Assembly (NCBI RefSeq): GCF_014217855.1
Contig: NZ_CP059059.1
Coordinates: 2,415,155-2,479,154 of the forward strand
Direction of reading: 5' to 3'
Origin: Synechococcus sp. HK01-R
GTDB taxonomy: Bacteria; Cyanobacteriota; Cyanobacteriia; PCC-6307; Cyanobiaceae
DNA length: 64,000 bases
The notes under the pieces: generated by a model
Databases searched by the model: none
What the model saw: only the letters and a program-made list of their open reading frames with translations
Told to the model about the DNA's origin: nothing
Part shown: piece by piece, positions 9,514 through 17,861 of the stretch
Layout of the letters: the number at the start of each line of letters is the position of its first letter
Position numbering within the stretch: the first letter of the stretch is position 1
Translations under genes and position numbers: made by a program

Positions 9514-9774
9514 TCAGAACGGAATCAGGACATCCTTACCGGCCTTTGGGCGCTCGATCACCGGGGTTCCGCGTCGCGCCGCCGGAAGCCGAAGCGCAAA
9601 CACGAGCACCAGGGTCTCCAGGAGCAGGTTGCGACCAATGAACAACACCACCAGGGCCAGGGCGATCGCCAGCATCTGCTCGAGCAGACCGATCACATCA
9701 TCCGGATTTGACCGACCTGAAAACCACAGGTAGGTCATCAGCGAGAGGAAGATCAGCGTGGCCCACCAGGGCAT
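9514..9774 (-). CDS. Small membrane protein, unknown function
   Basis: Starting at the ATG at 9774 the product is 86 aa with two hydrophobic stretches (ATLIFLSLMTYLWF and ML-AIALALVVLFIG) followed by NLLLETLVLVFALRLPAARR. A longer reading from 9831 would overlap the 3' end of the permease gene, so the shorter start, 20 bp after the permease stop, is preferred. The gene is same-strand with the permease and converges on trmH with a 15-bp gap. No family is recognised. Confidence 0.6.
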   Translation of the reverse strand: MPWWATLIFLSLMTYLWFSGRSNPDDVIGLLEQMLAIALALVVLFIGRNLLLETLVLVFALRLPAARRGTPVIERPKAGKDVLIPF

Positions 9775-9794
9775 GGCAGCAACTGCGGATTTCT

Positions 9795-10739
9795 TCAGTC
9801 TGACGCGTCTCGTCCGCTGCTGCTCACCCAAGCCTCAAGCCCCTCCCCGAGGAAGGAGAGCCCGAGCACCAGCACAAACATCGCCAGGCCGGGGTAGAGG
9901 GCCGTCCACCAGATCCCGGTGGGCACTGCCGCCAGGGCCAGATTCAGATCACTGCCCCACTCCGGCACCGTTTCCGGCAATCCGAGGCCGAGAAATCCCA
10001 GCCCCCCCAACACCAGCACCGCATCGGCGGCATTGAGGGTGAGCAGCACCGGCACGGAGGTGATCACATTGCGGAGCAGGTAACGGCGCAGAATCCACAC
10101 CGGTCCGGCCCCGAGGGATTTGGCCGCCTCCACGAACAGCTCGGCCTTCACCTGAGCGGTCTGATTGCGCACCACGCGGAAATACTGAGGCACATACACA
10201 ACGCAGAGGGCAGCAGCGGCATTGGGAATCCCGCGGCCGAGCAGAAAGGCCAGCACCACAGACAGCAGCAGCACCGGCAGGGTGTACAGGGTGTCCATCA
10301 GCAGCACCAGCAAGCGATCGACACCACCGCCGAGGTATCCGCTCACCATGCCCAGGGGCACGCCGATCACGAGGGCCAGAGCCACGGCCAGCAACACCAC
10401 CTGCAAGGCAACACCGCTGCCCTGAAGCGTGCGCACGCACACGTCGCGGCCTAGACGATCGGTCCCGCACCAGTGCTGCAAGGAGGGGGCGGAATAGATG
10501 GGATTGTCGAGGCCGGCATTCGGATCAGGCAACACCCCGGCCGCCAGCAGCAATGGGGTGAAAAGGGCCACAGCGACGTAAACCGCCACGATCACCAATC
10601 CCCAGCGGGCCATCCGGGCCGAGAGACTGGGGCGGGAAAGGCCCAGGGGGGAGAAACCGAAGCTCAAGGGCCGCCGGGGGGGTCGTGCTGGGGAGATTCT
10701 CGCTGCAGAGGACAGCTCGAGCGATGAAGATGAAGCCAT
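9795..10739 (-). CDS. ABC transporter permease, Dpp/Opp C-subunit type
   Basis: The 314-aa protein has an N-terminal cytosolic tail, a first membrane helix (MARWGLVIVAVYVAVALF), then the DppC/OppC N-terminal signature ending HWCGTDRLGRDV. A BPD_transp_1 domain follows, with the ATPase-contact loop EAAKSLGAGPVWILRRYLLRN. Family members import oligopeptides, nickel or similar solutes with a partner permease, ATPases and a binding protein, none of which is adjacent here. The true start is uncertain: Met at 10739 shares CATG with the opposite-strand kinase fragment, and an internal Met before the first helix is also possible. Confidence 0.85.
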   Translation of the reverse strand: MASSSSLELSSAARISPARPPRRPLSFGFSPLGLSRPSLSARMARWGLVIVAVYVAVALFTPLLLAAGVLPDPNAGLDNPIYSAPSLQHWCGTDRLGRDVCVRTLQGSGVALQVVLLAVALALVIGVPLGMVSGYLGGGVDRLLVLLMDTLYTLPVLLLSVVLAFLLGRGIPNAAAALCVVYVPQYFRVVRNQTAQVKAELFVEAAKSLGAGPVWILRRYLLRNVITSVPVLLTLNAADAVLVLGGLGFLGLGLPETVPEWGSDLNLALAAVPTGIWWTALYPGLAMFVLVLGLSFLGEGLEAWVSSSGRDASD

Positions 10740-11298
10740 GAGCACCCACACCCCCAGGCGCGTACGCCTGCTCGGCAGCCTGATGGGCCAGCTGCAGGTG
10801 AGCTGCCAACCGGTGTCGATGACCGACACGCTGCAGCAAGCCATCAACCTGGCGCGCACCACCACCGAACGGGAACTTCAACTGGAACTGCCGGATGGCA
10901 GCGAAGGGGCTTCCCTGGTGGCCCTGGCCGATGGCGACCGACTGCGACAGGTGCTGCTCGATCTGATCGAAAACGCCGACAAATACTCACCAGAGCACGC
11001 CGAGATTCGCGTGCGCCTGCGCCGCGCTGGCACCAAGGTCTGCGTCGAAGTGGAAGAGAACGGCATCGGCATTCCCGCCGATGATCTTGAGCATGTCTTC
11101 GAGCGCTTCCGGCGGGCCAGTAATTCCTCCCAAGGCAGTGGCACTGGCCTGGGGCTCTCCATCGTCAAACTGCTGGTGGAAGCGATGGAAGGTGAGGTAA
11201 GCGTTCGCAGCGAGCTTGGCCGTGGCAGTTGCTTTGTGGTGCAGTTGCCGCTCGCGGACCCAGCCCAACCCATCGACGCAGAGACATCCAAGCCATGA
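10738..11298 (+). CDS. Histidine kinase remnant: HATPase_c domain only
   Basis: The 186-aa protein contains a complete GHKL ATPase domain: N box LLDLIENADKYS, G1 EENGIGIPADD, F box VFERFRRA and G2 GSGTGLGLSIVKLL. The first 30 residues (RLLGSLMGQLQVSCQPVS) look like the stretch that normally follows the second HisKA helix (RLESGxLxL..xPV), but the phospho-accepting His box and any sensor region are missing. The frame stays open upstream but shows no H-box. Either the gene was truncated by deletion against the permease, or it is a stand-alone anti-sigma-like ATPase. The stop overlaps the next start by 4 bp (ATGA). Confidence 0.75.
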   Translation: MSTHTPRRVRLLGSLMGQLQVSCQPVSMTDTLQQAINLARTTTERELQLELPDGSEGASLVALADGDRLRQVLLDLIENADKYSPEHAEIRVRLRRAGTKVCVEVEENGIGIPADDLEHVFERFRRASNSSQGSGTGLGLSIVKLLVEAMEGEVSVRSELGRGSCFVVQLPLADPAQPIDAETSKP

Positions 11299-11675
11299 TC
11301 AGCTACTTATTCGTGGCCTCCCTGCTGATTCCGGTCATTCTCTGGGCCGCAATCACGCCCCATTTGCACAGCGACCTGTCGATGCGCATCCTGCACGCCG
11401 TTTCGGTGCTGGTGCTGGTGCTGCTGCCACTGCTGCGATCCCTGTGGCTCGATCGCCGTCAGACGCTGCCCGCGCTGTCGGTTGTACTCGCTGTCTTCCT
11501 GCTGGTGATGGCAACGGTGAACAGCTGGATCGCATTCATCGGAATGGGCGTGGACTTCGGATGGATCGACCATCTGTTCCTGGCGCTAGGTGCCCTCAGT
11601 GTGGAGGCCTACTACTTTCTGGAGCCCAAGGCCTCCAATCCGCTACAGCGCCGCCGTAGTCCGCACGCGGCCTGA
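11295..11675 (+). CDS. Four-helix membrane protein, unknown function
   Basis: The 126-aa product from the ATG at 11295 has about four hydrophobic segments: MISYLFVASLLIPVILWAA, ILHAVSVLVLVLLPLL, PALSVVLAVFLLVMATV and a weaker one around IDHLFLALGALSVEAYYF. It ends in a basic tail. It overlaps the stop of the ATPase-domain gene by 4 bp, so the two are translationally coupled, and its 3' end overlaps the convergent pilW-like gene by 33 bp. No family is recognised. Confidence 0.65.
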   Translation: MISYLFVASLLIPVILWAAITPHLHSDLSMRILHAVSVLVLVLLPLLRSLWLDRRQTLPALSVVLAVFLLVMATVNSWIAFIGMGVDFGWIDHLFLALGALSVEAYYFLEPKASNPLQRRRSPHAA

Positions 11676-12218
11676 TGGAGAGAGGGCTTGCTCCAACGCC
11701 AGATGCAGCACCGGCAGCACTGGATCACGGCGAGCAATCAGCCCCGTCTCTGCCCCTTCAGGCAAGCTGTCGAGCAGAACCCGATTCTGAAAACGGCTCT
11801 CCAGGCTGGGCAGACCATCGAGGCTGTAAGCAGGGCCGCAGCGCATCAGCACCTGGCCACGCCAGATCGAGGAGGGAGCTGAGCCAACGCTGTAGACGAT
11901 GGCGCGACCTCGGGCGTCAGGGTCAGCGGGATCCGTGGCGATCGCCAGCACCGGGCGGCGCCCCGCCAAGCCACAGGGCCACTGCGCTGATGGGTAGGGA
12001 TCCAGATCCACCCCATGGGCCATGGCGAGTTCGGCACGGAGCAGCGCCAGGGTGCGCTCCTGCTGGGAACGGGCCTGGAGGCGTGCCGCCATCGCGGCAC
12101 CGAGCCTGAGGTCACCAAGCAGCAACTGCAGCAGCACGCCAAAGAGCAAGCTGCCCAGGCTGGCGGCCAGTAGCAGCTCCACCAGGGTGAAGCCATCACA
12201 GCGATCAGGGCGAGACAT
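11643..12218 (-). CDS. PilW-like minor pilin/pseudopilin (set 1)
   Basis: The 191-aa protein has a class III signal peptide: basic leader MSRPDRCDG, then FTLVELLLAASLGSLLFGVLLQ with Glu at position +5 after the predicted cleavage Gly9|Phe10. That is the type IV pilin/pseudopilin hallmark cleaved by PilD. Its length and position as last gene of an X-V-H-W operon suggest the PilW role, a minor pilin priming assembly at the pilus tip. The start overlaps the stop of the upstream gene by one base (TGATG). Confidence 0.8.
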   Translation of the reverse strand: MSRPDRCDGFTLVELLLAASLGSLLFGVLLQLLLGDLRLGAAMAARLQARSQQERTLALLRAELAMAHGVDLDPYPSAQWPCGLAGRRPVLAIATDPADPDARGRAIVYSVGSAPSSIWRGQVLMRCGPAYSLDGLPSLESRFQNRVLLDSLPEGAETGLIARRDPVLPVLHLALEQALSPSGRVRTTAAL

Positions 12219-12736
12219 CAACCGGTCCTCCCCGTCGGCAGACAGTGGCTGCTGCTCAGGCCAGCGGCTGGATCCTGCTGGTAGCGGCCCTGCCGCATCA
12301 CGCCCAGGGGGAGACTCACCACCAGGCAAGGGCGAACGGTGCTGCCTGGGGCGGACAGCACCGCCAGCCCCCCGTCCAGCACCAGACCGTTGACACTGAA
12401 ACGCAGGGGGTCGGGAAGGTTGGTGTCGAGACGGACCACCCCGCGGGAGAGGGGTTCCTCGAGGGCGAGGCCAGCCCCACGACAAGGCGACAGATCAGCG
12501 GAGACCGGCGGTTCCCAGCCCGCCTCGGTGAGGGAGAGGGCACAGGCCTTCCCGTCGCGCTCCGCCGATCGCCGGGCTTGCTCCAGGCCCACGGCCAAGC
12601 GACGCATGGCCCCATCCAATTCGACGCGAGCGCGATCCTGGCCGGCATGCACCAAACCGATCGAGGCGAGGATCCCCAACACGGCAATCGCCACCAGCAG
12701 GTCCACCAGGCTGAAGCCGCCATCACGCTGGCTCAT
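12218..12736 (-). CDS. FimT/GspH-like pseudopilin (set 1)
   Basis: The 172-aa protein has the leader MSQRDGG then FSLVDLLVAIAVLGILASIGL, a prepilin helix, followed by the GspH-like pattern of charged alpha-helix (RVELDGAMRRLAVGLEQARR) and a C-terminal beta domain. The residue at +5 after the cleavage Gly is Asp instead of the almost invariant Glu. Four-bp ATGA overlap with the upstream gene and one-base overlap with the downstream one show tight translational coupling. Confidence 0.8.
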   Translation of the reverse strand: MSQRDGGFSLVDLLVAIAVLGILASIGLVHAGQDRARVELDGAMRRLAVGLEQARRSAERDGKACALSLTEAGWEPPVSADLSPCRGAGLALEEPLSRGVVRLDTNLPDPLRFSVNGLVLDGGLAVLSAPGSTVRPCLVVSLPLGVMRQGRYQQDPAAGLSSSHCLPTGRTG

Positions 12737-13128
12737 GGCTCCAACTCCTGGGCCTGGAGCGCACAGGTGCCGCTCCCGGCGGGCGTGAGCAACTGGCGAC
12801 GACTGAGATCGCTGGGGAGATGCCGCAGGCTGAGCCAGACACCACCGGTGGGAAGGTCTGGCTCCAGGCTGCGCTTGAACGGCTCCGGCAGGGGCTGCGC
12901 CAACGCCAGCTGATCCGCCATGGTGGCGGCGTCAAAGCGACAGGCCCCCGCATACTCCTGGACCAACCAACGGCGACCAGCCAGCAGGTGGGTGTTGAGC
13001 AACTCCAGCTCGCCCTGCTGCTGTTGCCCCTCCAGGGCGGAACGGGCGGCCAGGCTCCAGGTCTGTAGAGCAGCTCCGCTGCTGCCCGTGAGGATCACCG
13101 CCGCCACCAGCACTTCCGGCAGGGTCAT
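12733..13128 (-). CDS. PilV-like minor pilin (set 1)
   Basis: From the ATG at 13128 the protein is 131 aa and begins directly with MTLPEVLVAAVILTGSSGAAL, a pilin helix with Glu at position 5. This start overlaps the upstream stop by 4 bp (ATGA), as elsewhere in this operon, but it leaves no leader. The open frame continues to another ATG at 13179, which would add AGRFAAPARVGAGV as a basic leader and overlap the upstream gene by 55 bp. The leader needed for PilD processing argues for 13179, and the spacing argues for 13128. Confidence 0.7.
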   Translation of the reverse strand: MTLPEVLVAAVILTGSSGAALQTWSLAARSALEGQQQQGELELLNTHLLAGRRWLVQEYAGACRFDAATMADQLALAQPLPEPFKRSLEPDLPTGGVWLSLRHLPSDLSRRQLLTPAGSGTCALQAQELEP

Positions 13129-13610
13129 GACGCCCGCTCCGACACGGGCAGGCGCTGCAAACCGTCCTGCAAACGCCACTGTCCCTGGGCACGATCCAAT
13201 CGGAAACGCGCAGCAGCCGGTTCAGCCTCCAGGGCCAGGCTGAGGGTCGCACCATTCCCGGCAGGCTCCCAGGCGATCAGACGCCAGGTAGGCGTTTCAG
13301 TGTGAACGGTTCCACTGCGGAGCCGTTCGAGTGAAGCCTCTGCGCAGAAAGACGTCAGTCCCTCCCAGTGGGACGAGGGCCAGGCGAGCAGGCAAGCGTC
13401 GCCAGGCTCCGATGCCCGTTGCAGAAAGGTCATGGCAGCAGCCCGCAACTGGTCCTCGCGCTGGTGGAGTTGCAGCTGCAAGCGCCCACGGCTGCGGGCC
13501 TGAAGCGCGAGGGTGTGCAGAGAGGCGCTGCCGATCAGCAACACAATTGAGGTGCTGATCGCCAGGGGCAACACGAAGCCATTGGCCGGCGGTCGAACGC
13601 GAAGACGCAT
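13125..13610 (-). CDS. PilX-like minor pilin (set 1)
   Basis: The 161-aa protein has the leader MRLRVRPPANG and then FVLPLAISTSIVLLIGSASLH, resembling the PilX N-terminus where Glu+5 is lacking. The rest is a soluble domain with two cysteines (DACLLAW and FCAE) that may form a disulphide. It is the first gene of a four-gene minus-strand operon (PilX, PilV, FimT, PilW). The start at 13610 lies 71 bp from the divergent response regulator gene. Confidence 0.72.
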   Translation of the reverse strand: MRLRVRPPANGFVLPLAISTSIVLLIGSASLHTLALQARSRGRLQLQLHQREDQLRAAAMTFLQRASEPGDACLLAWPSSHWEGLTSFCAEASLERLRSGTVHTETPTWRLIAWEPAGNGATLSLALEAEPAAARFRLDRAQGQWRLQDGLQRLPVSERAS

Positions 13611-13680
13611 GGATGAACAAGCAACTCCCTAACCATTCCCCCCCCAGGGCCGATACGCTGCCGCCAGAGCACGAAAGGCC

Positions 13681-14394
13681 TTGAGCGATCAGGAATCAGC
13701 GCCGTTGCTGCTGGTGGATGACGACCCCGAACTGCTGCAGTTGCTCTTCGATGAGCTGCAGGGCGCCGGCCATCGGTGTGTGGGGGTGAACAACGGTCAG
13801 GACGCACTCATGCACTTGCGCCGTGGCCATTTCGCGCTGGTGGTGCTGGATTGGACACTGCCGGACTTCAGTGGCGTGGAGATCTGCCGCCGGCTGCGCA
13901 GCAGCGGCAACACCACGCCGGTGCTGATGGTGACGGCACGGGATGCCCTCGAAGAGCGGGTGGCAGCACTGGATGCCGGTGCCGATGACTACCTCACGAA
14001 ACCCTTTGAACTGGACGAACTCCAGGCCCGCGTGCGCGCCCAGCTGCGGCGGCGGGACTACGCCAGCGGCCAGGAGGCTACGGCACGGCTGGAGCTGGGC
14101 GACCTCAGCATTGATCTGATCCTGCGGCGGGTGCTGCGGGCGGAGCGGGAGATCAACCTCTCGCAGCGGGAATTCGATCTGCTGGTCTGCCTCGTGAAGC
14201 ACCCCGAACAGGTGCTGGAACGCGAGCAGATTCTCGAGTTGGTGTGGGGCAAGCCCTTCGTGGGTGATCCCAACACCTTGGATGTGTATATGGGCTATCT
14301 GCGCCGCAAGCTCGAGAAACCCGGCCTCGCGCAGCTGCTGCACACCGTGCGCGGAGTGGGCTTCATGGCCCGACTGGGGGAGGTGAAGGCCTGA
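13681..14394 (+). CDS. OmpR/PhoB-family response regulator
   Basis: The 237-aa regulator has a receiver domain with the acidic pair in LLVDDDPE, phosphorylation site Asp57 (VVLDWTLPD) and Lys107 (YLTKPFEL). A C-terminal winged helix (about 135-232) includes LSQREFDLLVCLVKHP and YMGYLRRKLE. The start is TTG at 13681. It converges on the histidine kinase gene with only 3 bp between the stops. Its position between two pilin operons suggests, but does not prove, control of pilus genes. Confidence 0.92.
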   Translation: MSDQESAPLLLVDDDPELLQLLFDELQGAGHRCVGVNNGQDALMHLRRGHFALVVLDWTLPDFSGVEICRRLRSSGNTTPVLMVTARDALEERVAALDAGADDYLTKPFELDELQARVRAQLRRRDYASGQEATARLELGDLSIDLILRRVLRAEREINLSQREFDLLVCLVKHPEQVLEREQILELVWGKPFVGDPNTLDVYMGYLRRKLEKPGLAQLLHTVRGVGFMARLGEVKA

Positions 14395-14397
14395 GGG

Positions 14398-15681
14398 TCA
14401 AACCGGAAAGCACAGCTGCAGATCGGCACCCCCTCCGCCCTGATCAGCGATGCGCAACTCCGCCCCCATCGCCTGACTGAGCTCCTGCACCATCGCCAGA
14501 CCGATGCCGCTCCCGCGGGTGCCGGCGGAACTGCTGCCGCGGGCAAACCGCTCCAGCACGTGGGCCCGCTCGGCGACGGGAATCCCGGGACCGCTGTCGC
14601 TGACATGCAGCACCACAGCATGGTGATGGTCCGTTGGCGAACGACGCTCGGAACAACGAAGCAGCACGGGGCCCTGGCTGTAACGGAGGGCGTTATCAAT
14701 CAGGGCCGCCAGACACTGCTGGAGGCGTTCCCGGTCGGCATGAATCGCAGGAAGCGAGGGCTCAGGGGGAGGTCCGAGCCGGAGCCGTTCAGGAGCCGTT
14801 GGTCGCAAGCGCTCAAAGGCCTCAAGCAACTGTTGCTCGCCATCAAGAGCCTCGATCGACAGCTGAAGACGGCCGGAATCCGAGCGGGCCAACTCGAGCA
14901 GAACACTGATCAGCTCGGCCATGCGACAGGCTTCCGAATGGATCTGCTGCAGCGACTGATGCAAGACATCGGAATGCGCCTGCCGCAACAGGCGCTGGCT
15001 GCGGCCTGAGATCAGCGTGATCGGCGTGCGTAGTTCATGGGCAACGCCATCCACAAACCGGCGCTCCCGTTGCCAAGCCGCCGCCAGGCGTTGCTGGAGA
15101 TTGTTGAAGGCCTCGGCAATCGGCTGGAGCTCAATGGCTAGCTGTTCCACAGCCAGCGGGTGATCGCCGAGTGAGTCGGCGCTAAGAGCATCCAGTTCGG
15201 CACTGAGATCCTTGAGTGGCCGCACAAGTCCGCGCCACAGAACCAGGCGGAGCAAGACGGCGGTGAGCAGAGTGGAGAGGCCAGCAGCGGCAATCAACAA
15301 CATCTGACTCAGACGCTCCTGGGCAAAGGAGTCGCTGACGTCTTGGCGCACCTCCAACAGCTGAGACCCACCGGCCGCTTCTGACAGACGCACGCGGCTG
15401 ACCAACCAGGCGGTGCCATCGTTGAGCAGATCAAGCACGGGCTTCTGCTCATCACCCTCCGGCAACAGGGACGACTCCAAACCGACCAGAGGCAGTGCAT
15501 CGGGACCCAAGGAACCCTCAGAACGCCGGAAAACCAGGGCCTGCACCAAGCGTTGATGCTGCCGCTGCCGCTGCTGGGCGTTGATGCTGCCGTTCAGCAC
15601 CAAGAGCAGTGTGTAGCCGGCAATCACCGTGAGCACGCTGGTGGACAGCAACCAGAGGCGCAGGGAGGGAAGTGGGCGCAT
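14398..15681 (-). CDS. Sensor histidine kinase (membrane, HAMP, HisKA, HATPase)
   Basis: The 427-aa kinase has membrane helices at about 8-29 and 127-149 enclosing a periplasmic loop of about 95 residues. A HAMP-like linker follows (RPLKDLSAELDALS). The H box is VAHELRTPITLI with His215, and then come an N box (LIDNALRYS) and G boxes DSGPGIP and GSGIGLAMVQEL. It is encoded tail to tail with the response regulator at 13681 and is its probable partner. About 127 bp separate its start from the divergent major pilin gene. Confidence 0.93.
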   Translation of the reverse strand: MRPLPSLRLWLLSTSVLTVIAGYTLLLVLNGSINAQQRQRQHQRLVQALVFRRSEGSLGPDALPLVGLESSLLPEGDEQKPVLDLLNDGTAWLVSRVRLSEAAGGSQLLEVRQDVSDSFAQERLSQMLLIAAAGLSTLLTAVLLRLVLWRGLVRPLKDLSAELDALSADSLGDHPLAVEQLAIELQPIAEAFNNLQQRLAAAWQRERRFVDGVAHELRTPITLISGRSQRLLRQAHSDVLHQSLQQIHSEACRMAELISVLLELARSDSGRLQLSIEALDGEQQLLEAFERLRPTAPERLRLGPPPEPSLPAIHADRERLQQCLAALIDNALRYSQGPVLLRCSERRSPTDHHHAVVLHVSDSGPGIPVAERAHVLERFARGSSSAGTRGSGIGLAMVQELSQAMGAELRIADQGGGGADLQLCFPV

Positions 15682-15808
15682 GGAGCCAGACCGGTGGAGA
15701 AGCTAAGAGCGTTCTTAGGAAGTGTTTAGCGGCTCCTCCGCCGCAGGGAGCGGAGCAAGGAAATGATGAAAGAGTCCGCACCGAAGGTGCATTCCTCAAG
15801 ACTCCACC

Positions 15809-16276
15809 ATGACCTCCCTGAATTCGCGCCTTCAACTGGCGCTGCTGAACCGCAAAAAAGGCCGTAACGCCCTCGAGAAAGGCTTCACCCTGGTGGAGCT
15901 GATGATCGTGATCGTGATTGTGGGAATTCTTAGTGCTGTTGCGCTTCCTCAATTTCTGGGACTTAGCAATAAGGCCAGAATTGGCAGCCAAATAGGAGAA
16001 GGAACTGGTCTCGCAAAAGAATGCTCTACAGCGATTATAGCAGGTGGCCCCTATCCGGCCAACTACGGCACTTTCAATTCAGGACTAACAGTAGCCCAAA
16101 ACTGCAATGGAGGCGACACAGCTACCGCTCCAGCAGCAAACGTCACCTATGTCTCGACAGCAGCAACAGCTGAAACTGCTGGCGTTACCTGTGGTAGCGC
16201 TTCACTAACAAACGGCCAAACATGCACAATTACAGTGAACAATGCAACCGGCGCAGTTTCGTATACAGCAGGATAA
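15809..16276 (+). CDS. Type IV pilin, probable major subunit (PilA-like)
   Basis: The 155-aa prepilin has a 25-residue basic leader ending EKG and then FTLVELMIVIVIVGILSAVALP, with Glu at +5 (residue 30) and the canonical hydrophobic helix. The small Ser/Thr/Ala-rich head contains four cysteines (near residues 71, 98, 131 and 140), probably disulphides. It leads the second pilin cluster. A short hairpin (GCACC-GAA-GGTGC, 15778-15790) lies in its 5' untranslated region. The head is AT-richer than surrounding genes, as often seen for variable pilins. Confidence 0.9.
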   Translation: MTSLNSRLQLALLNRKKGRNALEKGFTLVELMIVIVIVGILSAVALPQFLGLSNKARIGSQIGEGTGLAKECSTAIIAGGPYPANYGTFNSGLTVAQNCNGGDTATAPAANVTYVSTAATAETAGVTCGSASLTNGQTCTITVNNATGAVSYTAG

Positions 16277-17709
16277 TTTTTTTACATACAGTTTCTAAAT
16301 ACAGGATAAACAACTCTGGCTTCATCCTCCCCCTCGTTCTGATCATCACGATGATCGTAGGTGCGGGGTTGATGGCCACCACAACCCGGGCCTGGCTCGG
16401 GTTGACCGGTGCCGTTCGTCAGAGTCAGGCCCGCTCCGCCCGGCAGGTGGCGGAAGCGGGCCTCGCCCAGTTGATCGAAGCGATGAATCGCGATTACGCC
16501 CATCTGCTCGTGGTTGACAACGACAACTGGGCTGACCCGCCCCTGTTTTCCTCGATCTGCGCCAATGCCGTCGCTGGCACTCCCGCCAGCACCGGCAACA
16601 TCGGCAGCCGCGGCCGCTATGTGCTCGAGTCGTACAACTTCAACGGCAGCCCCTTCTATGGCGGCAGAGCCGATCTGCGGATGCGCGGCGAGATCCTCAA
16701 AGCCGATAACTCAATCGCAGCGGCGGCGGTGGTACTGCAGACCGTTGAAATCAAGCCGAAAAGCTGCAGCACCTCCTTCGATCAGCCCACCCAGAGCAGT
16801 GGCTTCCCCGGCCTGCTGGCAGCCATGGTCGACATGGGCGGCAATGATGTGCGCGGCCGCCTCAGTGGCAACATTCTCTGCCTTCAATGCGTAGACAATA
16901 TCCCTAGTGAATGCAACATCTCCAGCGCAAAAGCCCTGGAGGACTACACCATTAACGACAAAATCTGCGTGATTGGTGGCAATCCCAATCAGACCCAGAT
17001 CGATGGCCAGATCTTCCTCGGCCCGATCGATCTGCCGCCCGTTCCCAAGCCGCCGGCGTCGATGCAGGATCTTTACACCAATCCTCCTGATATCACCACC
17101 AGCACCACCATCACCGCAGCGAGCGGGGATGCTGCTCAGATGCTCAACGGCGCCTGCCGCACCGACGCTGATGGCATCACCCACTGCGTCGTCGGCTCGA
17201 TTGACCTGAGCGATAACGAAACCTTCAGCATCGATTCCAGCGCCGGCCCGGTGCGCCTCTATGTGACCGGAAACACGGTGGATTTCAAAGGCAGCAGTGG
17301 CCTGGTGCACACACCCGTGTCAGCGCCCTCCACAAACCTCGGCCTCTTTGGCAGGGAAATCGACCCGACCGATCAATTCACCGACCAGACCGTGATCCTG
17401 CGCGGCGGTGCCAGCACCAACAACCTCTGGGTCTATTTCCCCGATGGTCGCCTCGGCATCAAGGGCGGCGCTGGCAATGACGTGAACTGCGACAGCAACG
17501 GTGAATGCACAGGCGGCGACATCTATGGCGCGGTGTGGGGAAAATTTTGGGGGGAATCCAATGGCACCGGTGCGCAGATCACCGTGCCAGCCAACATGGG
17601 CCAGCAGATCTTCAACAACTATGGGGCCGATTACGCCATCGGCATGCGCGACTACGTCGCCATCGGTGTGTCTAAATGGAGCAGCTTTGTGCTCAACAAT
17701 GGTGGCTGA
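16222..17709 (+). CDS. PilX-like large minor pilin (set 2)
   Basis: The 495-aa protein has a prepilin-type helix GFILPLVLIITMIVGAGLM starting at about residue 33, followed by a long Cys-containing ectodomain. The only standard start codon in frame is the ATG at 16222, which lies 55 bp inside pilA and gives a 33-residue leader. There is no ATG, GTG or TTG between the pilA stop and the helix, so either the overlap is real or a rare ATT/ATA start is used. The N-terminal motif matches the set 1 PilX-like gene. Its 3' end was copied in the tandem duplication at 17444-18357. Confidence 0.75.
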   Translation: MHNYSEQCNRRSFVYSRIIFLHTVSKYRINNSGFILPLVLIITMIVGAGLMATTTRAWLGLTGAVRQSQARSARQVAEAGLAQLIEAMNRDYAHLLVVDNDNWADPPLFSSICANAVAGTPASTGNIGSRGRYVLESYNFNGSPFYGGRADLRMRGEILKADNSIAAAAVVLQTVEIKPKSCSTSFDQPTQSSGFPGLLAAMVDMGGNDVRGRLSGNILCLQCVDNIPSECNISSAKALEDYTINDKICVIGGNPNQTQIDGQIFLGPIDLPPVPKPPASMQDLYTNPPDITTSTTITAASGDAAQMLNGACRTDADGITHCVVGSIDLSDNETFSIDSSAGPVRLYVTGNTVDFKGSSGLVHTPVSAPSTNLGLFGREIDPTDQFTDQTVILRGGASTNNLWVYFPDGRLGIKGGAGNDVNCDSNGECTGGDIYGAVWGKFWGESNGTGAQITVPANMGQQIFNNYGADYAIGMRDYVAIGVSKWSSFVLNNGG

Positions 17710-17861
17710 TTCACTACTTCAATACCAGTGCCAATCACGCCACAGAGTGTTCATGAGAGTCAGATGATAATCAGATGAGAAGCGCCCAAGAATCCGCCTT
17801 CTCTCCCGTTCAAAGTCACCACAGCAACCTAAAATAAAAACAGGAAAGAAAGCAGGGCTGC

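Noticed and set aside
15700..15790. GC-rich hairpins considered as terminator or riboswitch before pilA
   Set aside because: The stems are short, no T run follows and no known riboswitch core is recognisable; only the small GCACC-GAA-GGTGC hairpin is noted.
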